DNA of 54,412 nt. Origin: CAYUYV01 sp050331455. Lineage in GTDB: Bacteria > Pseudomonadota > Alphaproteobacteria > JAJFIK01. Each line of letters starts with the position of its first letter. Positions within the stretch are counted from its first letter, which is position 1. Position numbers and translations under genes: made by a program. The stretch covers positions 1 through 54,412 of the forward strand of contig JBHJGV010000086.1 in assembly GCA_050331455.1 (NCBI GenBank). Direction: 5' to 3'. Shown piece after piece: positions 49,099 through 54,412 of this stretch. Below the pieces are notes generated by a model that was given only the letters and a program-made list of their open reading frames with translations, was not told the DNA's origin and ran no database searches.

Positions 49099-51866
49099 CA
49101 GGCTTTCGTCCGTGCGCTATGGATTGAGGCCGGGCCGATCCGGACCGAGACCCGGCGGCGGATCCGTTTTTCCGCCTCCAGGACCAGGAAGAAGGCCACG
49201 CCGACGGCCAGGATCTGAAGCGCGTCCATGGGGCTCAGCGGCCGGGTGTCGAAAAAGGCCTCCATGAAGGGCGCATAGGTGAATAGACCCTGGAGCATGG
49301 CGACGGCGGAGACGGCCAGAAGGACAGGCCGGGTGCCCAGAACGCCCGTCAGGGTCAGGGACGGGTTGTTCAGGTAGCGGACCGAAAACAGGTAGAAGAT
49401 CTCCATCACCACCAAGGTGTTGACCGCGACCGTCCGGGCCTCCTCGACCCCGGCCCCCTGGGCCTGGGCCAGTGCGAATTTTCCGAAAATCCCCGCACAG
49501 AACAAGGCCGAGACAAAGGCGACGCGCCACAGGACGAGACCCGAAAGGATCGGTTCGTCCCCGGCCCGGGGCGGGCGGCGCATGATGTCAGGCTCCGCGG
49601 GCTCGAAGGCAAGGGTCATGGCGAGCAGCACCGAACTCACCATGTTCACCCACAGGATTTGCACCGGCGTGATCGGCAAGGTCAGGCCAAAGAGGATCGC
49701 CAGCACGAGGCTGACGGACTCGCCGCCATTGACCGGCAACAGGAACGTGATCGCTTTTTTCAGATTGTCATAGACCACCCGGCCCGCGCGGACGGACTGG
49801 GCGACCGTCGCGAAATTGTCGTCGGCCAGCACGATCTCCGCGGCCTCCTTGGCGGCCTCGGTGCCCTTTCCGCCCATGGCGACACCGATATCGGCGCGTT
49901 TGAGGGCCGGCGCGTCGTTCACGCCGTCGCCGGTCATGGCCACGACGGCGCCCTGGGCCTGGAGCGCTTCGACAAGGCGCAGCTTGTGTTCCGGGGTGGT
50001 CCGGGCAAAAACGTCCACCGCACTGACCTTAGCCTTGAGGGCCTCGTCATCGAGCCGGTCGATATCCGTGCCCTCCAGGACCGCGCCGGGATTCTCCAGG
50101 CCCAGCTTGCGGGCGATGGCGCTCGCCGTTCCGGCGTGATCACCGGTGATCATCTTGACCCGGATGCCGGCGCTGCGGCAGTCGGCGACCGCGCGGATTG
50201 CTTCCTCACGGGGCGGATCGATGAGGCCCACCAGGCCGATTAGGGTCAGCCCCTCCTCCACGTCCCGGAAGGACAGGGTCGTGTGCTCGACGGAGACCTC
50301 CCGCATGGCCACGGCCAGCACCCGTTCGCCGCGCGCCGCGATTTCGGCGGCCACTGCCTGCCAGCGGTCCCGTTCCAGGTCCACGCGCTCGCCCATCTCG
50401 CTGCCCTCGAACCGACACATGGCGAGCAGGCGTTCCGGCGCCCCTTTGACATAGATGACGCCGTGGCCCTCATGGTCATGGTGCAACGTCGCCATAAAGC
50501 GGTGGCTGGAATCGAAGGGAATGGTATCGGTTCTCGGCAGGGCGCCGCGGGCATCCTCCGGGATGAGGCCGGCCTTGTGGCCCAGGGCCAAAAGGGCCCC
50601 CTCCATGGGATCGCCCCGCACGGACCATCCCTGGGCACCGCATTGCACGAGGTCCGCCTCATTGCACAGCAGGCCGGCGGTGACCACGGCCGTCAGAAGG
50701 GGATCCTCGGCCGGGTGCACATCCGCGCCGTCCGCGCACAGGGCCCCGTCGGGGGCATAGCCGCTGCCCGACACGATGAAGGACCGGCTCGGCGTGACGA
50801 CCGAGGCGACCATCATCTCATTGCGGGTCAGGGTCCCGGTCTTGTCGGAACAGATGACCGAAACCGAACCCAGGGCTTCAATGGCCGGCAAACGGCGAAC
50901 AATGGCGTTGCGCCGCGCCATGCCTTCCACGCCGATCGCCAGGGTCACGGTGAGGATGGCCGGCAGGCCCTCCGGGATCGCCGCGACGGCAAGGCCGACC
51001 ACGATCATGAAGATTTTGGTGAACTCGAACCCGCCCAGGGTGAGACCATAGAGAACGATCAGTGCACTGACCCCAAGAATGAAAGCGGTCAGCCACTTGC
51101 TGAACACGGCCATCTGGCGCAGCAGGGGCGTCTCGATCGTGGTCACAGAAGCGATCAGCTTGCTGATCTTGCCGATCTCGGTGGCGGCGCCGGTCGCCAC
51201 CGCGACGCCCCTGCCCTGGCCTGCGGCAACGATGGTGCCGCTGAAGGCCATGGAGCGCTGGTCCCCCAGGGCCGCACCCGCCGGGACCGGCTCCGGGTCC
51301 TTCTCCACGGGCAGGGACTCTCCGGTCAGCACGGCCTCATTGATCCGCAGACCCCGCACCGCGAGCATGCGCAGATCCGCCGGAACCCGGTCGCCGGCCT
51401 CCAACAGCACCACATCGCCGGGCACCAGATCCTCGCTCGCCACCGCCTGCCGCCGGCCGGCCCGTAAGACCGTGGCCTGGGGGGCGAGCATGTCCCGGAT
51501 GGCGGCCAGGGCGCCCTCCGCCTTGCCTTCCTGGATGAAGCCGATGACGGCATTGACCACCACGACGGCCAGGATCACGCCCGTGTCCACGTAATGGCCG
51601 AACACGGCCGTCAGGCCGGCCGCCCCAAGCAGGACATAGATCAACACATTGTCGAACTGGCGCAGGAAGCGCATCAGGGCGCTCGGCCGGGCCGCCTCGG
51701 GCATGCGGTTGGGGCCAAAGCGGTCCCGACGGGCCGCAACGGCGCCGGTGTCGAGACCGTCCGCGGAGGCGTCCAGGCGCTCCAGGACCGCAGCGACGGG
51801 CTGATCGTGCCAATCCGGTCCGCGATCCTTGGCAGAGGCGGTGTCCCTCAGGGTCCGACGGGCCAT
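49098..51866 (-). CDS. Cation-transporting P-type ATPase (P2 / SERCA-like branch)
   Basis: The 922-aa membrane pump has an N-terminal cation-ATPase domain, VLTGESLPVEKDP in the actuator domain, VGLAVAAIPEGLPAILTVTL in helix 4, phosphorylation site CSDKTGTLTRNEM (D341), KGAPERLLAM in the nucleotide domain, VAMTGDGVNDAPALKRADIG, and about ten helices. Compared from memory with SERCA, the helix-5 Asn and Glu ligands are kept (PVNGGESV) and the helix-6 Asn is kept (WVNMVSSVLL), but the Thr-Asp pair reads Ser-Ser, losing the acid that links both Ca2+ sites. So the ion may be Ca2+ with altered number, or Na+/K+/Mg2+. Start 51866 follows AAGGAG at 11 bases; an in-frame ATG at 51899 is weaker. First gene of the ATPase-antiporter-USP operon. 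Confidence 0.93.
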   Translation of the reverse strand: MARRTLRDTASAKDRGPDWHDQPVAAVLERLDASADGLDTGAVAARRDRFGPNRMPEAARPSALMRFLRQFDNVLIYVLLGAAGLTAVFGHYVDTGVILAVVVVNAVIGFIQEGKAEGALAAIRDMLAPQATVLRAGRRQAVASEDLVPGDVVLLEAGDRVPADLRMLAVRGLRINEAVLTGESLPVEKDPEPVPAGAALGDQRSMAFSGTIVAAGQGRGVAVATGAATEIGKISKLIASVTTIETPLLRQMAVFSKWLTAFILGVSALIVLYGLTLGGFEFTKIFMIVVGLAVAAIPEGLPAILTVTLAIGVEGMARRNAIVRRLPAIEALGSVSVICSDKTGTLTRNEMMVASVVTPSRSFIVSGSGYAPDGALCADGADVHPAEDPLLTAVVTAGLLCNEADLVQCGAQGWSVRGDPMEGALLALGHKAGLIPEDARGALPRTDTIPFDSSHRFMATLHHDHEGHGVIYVKGAPERLLAMCRFEGSEMGERVDLERDRWQAVAAEIAARGERVLAVAMREVSVEHTTLSFRDVEEGLTLIGLVGLIDPPREEAIRAVADCRSAGIRVKMITGDHAGTASAIARKLGLENPGAVLEGTDIDRLDDEALKAKVSAVDVFARTTPEHKLRLVEALQAQGAVVAMTGDGVNDAPALKRADIGVAMGGKGTEAAKEAAEIVLADDNFATVAQSVRAGRVVYDNLKKAITFLLPVNGGESVSLVLAILFGLTLPITPVQILWVNMVSSVLLAMTLAFEPAEPDIMRRPPRAGDEPILSGLVLWRVAFVSALFCAGIFGKFALAQAQGAGVEEARTVAVNTLVVMEIFYLFSVRYLNNPSLTLTGVLGTRPVLLAVSAVAMLQGLFTYAPFMEAFFDTRPLSPMDALQILAVGVAFFLVLEAEKRIRRRVSVRIGPASIHSARTKA

Positions 51867-51980
51867 GGGCGGTGCTCTCCTTACGCCTTTTCTGGTCATG
51901 CCAGGACGCGCGCCCGGGCAGGCCGCCGCCAGGGTGCATCCCAGGGCCCTGTGGCCCGGTTGCCGATCCGGTGGTGCCGG

Positions 51981-52181
51981 TCAGGGACCGAGTTTCCAAC
52001 TCGGCTCCCGGGTGGCCCGTTCGTTGACGAAGGCTTCCAGATCTTTGACCGCGACACGGAACTCCCGCCCCAGCTTCACAGCTCTCAAATCGTGCCCGTG
52101 AATCCAGGTGCGCACGGTCGGCTCGCTGACTTTCAGAAGCTCCGCAACCTCATGGGTCGTCATGAACGGCTTAGTGAGCAT
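51981..52181 (-). CDS. Small excisionase-type helix-turn-helix DNA-binding protein
   Basis: The 66-aa protein is almost entirely one MerR/excisionase-like winged HTH: MTTHEVAELLKVSEPTVRTW, then IHGHDLRAVKLGREFRVAVK (the wing) and DLEAFVNERA. There is no effector domain. Small proteins of this type act as excisionases, repressors or BldC-like direct-repeat-binding regulators. It is on the same strand as, and about 115 bases upstream of, the ATPase operon. A tandem direct repeat lies about 55 bases before its start. No integrase is nearby, so a regulator is likelier than an excisionase. ATG 52181 is preferred over TTG 52187. Confidence 0.88.
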   Translation of the reverse strand: MLTKPFMTTHEVAELLKVSEPTVRTWIHGHDLRAVKLGREFRVAVKDLEAFVNERATREPSWKLGP

Positions 52182-52235
52182 GACCAATCATCTCCAGATG
52201 GGATCACTCTTCCCGACCGTCTCTGTACCAGCATT

Positions 52236-52274
52236 GACCTATCTCAACAGCGCTGAACTTATCTCAACAGTGCT
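52236..52274. repeat. 20-bp-phased direct repeat upstream of the HTH gene, possible operator
   Basis: Two head-to-tail copies share CTATCTCAACAGCGCT-like sequence: tatctcaacag starts at 52240 and again at 52260, a spacing of exactly 20 bp (about two helical turns). On the minus strand each copy contains TTGAGAT. It sits in the intergenic region between the HTH gene (leftward) and the thioesterase gene (rightward), in DNA of lower GC than the genes around it. Confidence 0.65.
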
Positions 52275-52404
52275 CAAACCCGGCTTATGATGAACCATGT
52301 CGGGGCGGTGCTTACCTCCCGGGTTATTGAAATGCCGATATCGGCATGGGGTGATCGGTGGAAGGTCACGCGCCCATCGCCATCCACTCAGTCAGGAGCC
52401 CGAT

Positions 52405-52794
52405 ATGAGCGACAATCCCGCAGACATGATGCCGTTTTCGCGCCTGATGGGCGTCCAGGTGACGGACGCCAGCGCTGAGAGCGTGCGCGGAGAATTGGTG
52501 GTGCGGGCCGATCTGTGCACCACACGGCACATCATGCATGGCGGCGCGATCATGGCCTTTGCCGATGCCCTGGGTGCGGTCGGAGCCTTCATGACCCTGC
52601 CCGAGGGCGCCGCCGGCACGACGACGATTGAAAGCAAGACCAACTTTCTCGGCGGCGCCAAGCAAGGCAGCACCGTGATCGGCGTTGCAAAGCCGGTGAA
52701 GATCGGGGCGCGCCTGTCGGTCTGGCAGACCGAGATCGCCGGCGAGGACGGAAAGCGCGTCGCCCTCGTCACCCAGACGCAGATGGTGCTGTGA
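52405..52794 (+). CDS. PaaI-family (hotdog-fold) thioesterase
   Basis: The 129-aa protein is a single hotdog domain: PFSRLMGVQVTDASAESVRG, the active-site segment RHIMHGGAIMAFADALGAVG (His-Gly-Gly, then Asp on the central helix), TTTIESKTNFLGGAKQGSTV and a final ALVTQTQMVL strand. Members hydrolyse acyl- or aryl-CoA thioesters; substrate unknown. AGGAG before ATG 52405 sets the start; the longer open frame to 52297 is untranslated leader. The next gene starts 4 bases after its stop, so the two form an operon. Confidence 0.92.
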   Translation: MSDNPADMMPFSRLMGVQVTDASAESVRGELVVRADLCTTRHIMHGGAIMAFADALGAVGAFMTLPEGAAGTTTIESKTNFLGGAKQGSTVIGVAKPVKIGARLSVWQTEIAGEDGKRVALVTQTQMVL

Positions 52795-52797
52795 CCA

Positions 52798-53175
52798 ATG
52801 GGCAGGCTTGTGCTTTTCGCGGTCGGTGGCGGGTCGATCCTGACCGGCGTCTTTATCCTCTTTATGCCGACTGTCTTTTACGAGACGGTCCCGGGCCTGG
52901 CTGTCATGGGACCCTTCAGCATCCATTTCATCCGCGATGTGGGACTGGCCTTTTTGGCCAGCGGCGGCGCCCTTTTGTGGGGCGGATGGGGGCGAAACCG
53001 CACGGCCGCGCTCTGCGGCGCGTCATGGCCGTCGCTCCATGCCGTGTTCCATCTTCAGATCTGGAGCATGCGAGGCTTTCCCCTCGACACGGTGTTTGCC
53101 TTCGACCTAGTCGCTGTGGTCCTTCCCTCCGTCGCCGCGCTGTGGGCGGCCATCCGACTGGCCGAGCGCCGCTGA
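52798..53175 (+). CDS. Small four-helix membrane protein
   Basis: The 125-aa protein has about four hydrophobic segments (about 3-25, 42-62, 68-88, 98-120) with HFIRDVGLAFLASGGALLWG and WPSLHAVFHLQIW. It resembles small integral-membrane proteins of unknown function (DUF4345-like in appearance, not verified). It starts 4 bases after the thioesterase stop and is probably translated with it. Confidence 0.8.
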   Translation: MGRLVLFAVGGGSILTGVFILFMPTVFYETVPGLAVMGPFSIHFIRDVGLAFLASGGALLWGGWGRNRTAALCGASWPSLHAVFHLQIWSMRGFPLDTVFAFDLVAVVLPSVAALWAAIRLAERR

Positions 53176-53194
53176 TCGCGCGCCCGGCTTTGCA

Positions 53195-54412
53195 TCATCC
53201 GGCGAAGACCGCGACGCCGAGGGCGAGTGCCGCGGCAATGAAAAGCAGCGCGGCCCCCAGGCGGTCCCGGGCCAGGGCTTCGCCGGCGGCGATCATGGGG
53301 TCCAGGACCGACGGGGCGACCGTCGTCCCGGTCGCCTCTTTCTTGTCCGTCTCCGCATCGAACAGGCGCGCCGGATTGGGCACGACGCGAATGAAAGCCA
53401 ACAGGTCGCCCTCGGGCAGGGTGGGCAGGTCCCGCGGCCGGTCTTGGCCGGCTGCATGGCGCCGCCCCCCTGCGACCACGGCGGCGCCAAGGGCCATGGC
53501 AAGAAGAAGCGGCCAGGCCGAGGCCCAGGCGGCCGATAGGGTCAGCGCTTTGGGCTCGCCCAGGAGCCAGGGCAGCACCTGCGCGCCCAATGCCGCCACC
53601 AGGAAGGGCGCCCACAGATAGCCGCCGGCCCCGCGGCCGGCCGGCTTCGTGGTCAGGCGCAGCAGAAACCGGATCAACAACAGCGCTGTGGCGAGGGCGG
53701 AAAATGGCAGCGCGCCGTAGATCAGGGCGCCCAGCCAGACGGCTTTGCCGTCGGCGGCAGCATCCTTGAGCAGATCCTTGGCGAAGCCACCACCGGTGAG
53801 CGGCGCGCCGGCAATGGAAAGGGCACACAGGCCTGCAACAAGCAGCGCGCCCCTCCGAGCCGTGCCGCTCGCGGCGCGTTCCACGGTGCCGACGGCGAAA
53901 AAAAGGGCCGCCTTAGCGAGGCCGTGGTGCACCGCATAGACCGTCATCGCGGTCAGCACCGCCGGCGCGAGGGCCGGGGCGCAGAGGGCAAGGCCGAGGC
54001 CCGCCACAATCAGTCCCATCTGGCTGAGGCTGGAATAGGCGAGGACCGTCTTCGGATTGGCCTGGAACACGCCAAAGGCCGCGCCGTAAAAGGCCGTCCA
54101 CAAACCGACAAGGCCTATGACCGGTCCGAGCCGTTCAGCCGCGCTGGCCCCCGGCACCAGCGGCAGGCACAGGGCCATGCCAAGGATGCCCGCCTTGATC
54201 ATGGCCCCGGACAGGACCGCCCACCCCGGCGTCAGGGCCCCCCGATGGGCCCGCGCGAGCCAAACAATGAGCGGCCCCAGCCCCGCCGACACGGCGGAGC
54301 CCGCCCCCCCCCGCCGCGGCCCCCCCCGGAGGGCGGGCGCCACCCCCACAAGGCGCGGCCCCACCCCCCCCCACACCCCCCAGCCCCGCCGCAGGAGCCC
54401 AACCAAAACGCC
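53195..54412 (-). CDS. Proton-conducting membrane subunit (NuoL/NuoM/MrpA-D/HyfB-like), 5' end missing
   Basis: About 370 residues of a polytopic protein with the Proton_antipo_M pattern: WAVLSGAMIKAGILGMALCL (Lys in a helix), FGVFQANPKTVLAYSSLSQM (typical NxKxxLAYSSxSQ), and VYAVHHGLAKAALFFAVGTV (His/Lys helix). These occur in complex I antiporter-like subunits, Mrp antiporters and membrane hydrogenases. The C-terminal hydrophilic stretch (RRHAAGQDRPRDLPTLPEGD, LFDAETDKKEATGT) between the last helices is unusual and resembles hydrogenase-4/complex I-like 'B' subunits more than NuoL. The gene runs off the window, and the sequence upstream of about 54290 is unreliable, so no start is given. 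Confidence 0.85.
   Translation of the reverse strand, partial: GVLVGLLRRGWGVWGGVGPRLVGVAPALRGGPRRGGAGSAVSAGLGPLIVWLARAHRGALTPGWAVLSGAMIKAGILGMALCLPLVPGASAAERLGPVIGLVGLWTAFYGAAFGVFQANPKTVLAYSSLSQMGLIVAGLGLALCAPALAPAVLTAMTVYAVHHGLAKAALFFAVGTVERAASGTARRGALLVAGLCALSIAGAPLTGGGFAKDLLKDAAADGKAVWLGALIYGALPFSALATALLLIRFLLRLTTKPAGRGAGGYLWAPFLVAALGAQVLPWLLGEPKALTLSAAWASAWPLLLAMALGAAVVAGGRRHAAGQDRPRDLPTLPEGDLLAFIRVVPNPARLFDAETDKKEATGTTVAPSVLDPMIAAGEALARDRLGAALLFIAAALALGVAVFAG
54290..54412. other. C-rich, probably low-quality sequence at the window end
   Basis: The last 120 bases contain repeated runs of 6-9 C broken by single other bases (about 54304-54311, 54320-54327, 54365-54373). The frame through it encodes Gly/Arg-rich sequence with no antiporter helices, unlike the sound family match just before it. 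This looks like a poorly resolved contig end. Confidence 0.6.

Noticed and set aside
47338..49218. 626-residue open frame antisense to the antiporter
   Set aside because: His/Gln/Arg-rich shadow frame; the antiporter frame has all expected helices and motifs.
51981..52181. Prophage or integrative-element excisionase
   Set aside because: No integrase, phage or conjugation gene is near; the position ahead of a transport operon fits a regulator better.

Overview
The window is high-GC, gene-dense DNA, most probably from the chromosome of an alphaproteobacterium. The evidence is gene content and order: erpA next to dgt, then a SPOR-domain protein, nagZ, scpA and scpB; the set valS, popZ (DUF2497), TolC-family protein and pcm; DUF1244; the 41-residue form of bL36; an isolated motA; and a K+-independent type of pyruvate kinase. 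I cannot name a genus. I see no integrase, transposase, phage gene or CRISPR array.

Layout. 1-10 kb: a short tandem repeat, tRNA-Arg, a trehalose-phosphatase fused to a degenerate HAD domain, and two large repeat-rich proteins of the type I secretion kind. One is a LamG/cadherin-like adhesin; the other is an RTX protein with an N-terminal carbohydrate-binding-like domain. tRNA-Pro follows. 10-20 kb: a mixed set with an unknown two-helix membrane protein, a TPR-glycosyltransferase divergent from a DUF6165-like protein, a DUF2461 gene that runs into the end of a DUF1244 gene, a GGCT-like protein, an EamA transporter, pyruvate kinase, an alpha/beta hydrolase, a TPR protein and a saccharopine-dehydrogenase-like oxidoreductase. 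20-26 kb: a non-specific nuclease with a lamin-tail-like domain, bL36, a lytic transglycosylase, an MFS transporter and motA. 26-34 kb: the scpB-scpA-nagZ-SPOR-dgt block (leftward) and erpA-xthA (rightward). argS, commonly found between dgt and the SPOR gene in this group as I recall, is absent. 34-43.6 kb: ExoD, SYLF, a PH-like membrane protein, Sel1, valS, popZ, TolC and pcm. 43.8-46.3 kb: tRNA-Cys, a small ORF, tRNA-Asn and an FMN-binding glutamate-synthase-like protein. 46.3-52.2 kb: a translationally coupled operon of P-type ATPase, Kef-type antiporter and tandem universal stress protein, preceded by a small excisionase-type HTH gene with a phased direct repeat upstream. 52.4-54.4 kb: a PaaI-type thioesterase, a small membrane protein, and the C-terminal part of a proton-channel (NuoL/M, MrpA/D-like) subunit running into low-quality C-rich sequence at the window end.

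How genes work together. scpA and scpB (condensin partners) and popZ (polar organiser) serve chromosome segregation. nagZ, the SPOR protein and the lytic transglycosylase act on peptidoglycan. The TolC homologue is a plausible outer-membrane exit for the two secreted repeat proteins, although no ABC transporter or membrane-fusion gene is in the window. The ATPase-antiporter-USP operon looks like a cation-stress module, possibly under the adjacent HTH protein.

The strongest points for a second look are the catalytically degraded HAD domain on OtsB, the ion-transport operon with its phased direct repeat and altered cation-site residues, the truncated DUF2461 gene, the missing argS, the nuclease-LTD protein without a signal peptide, and several unknown proteins. 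Motif calls were made by eye; no database search was run.
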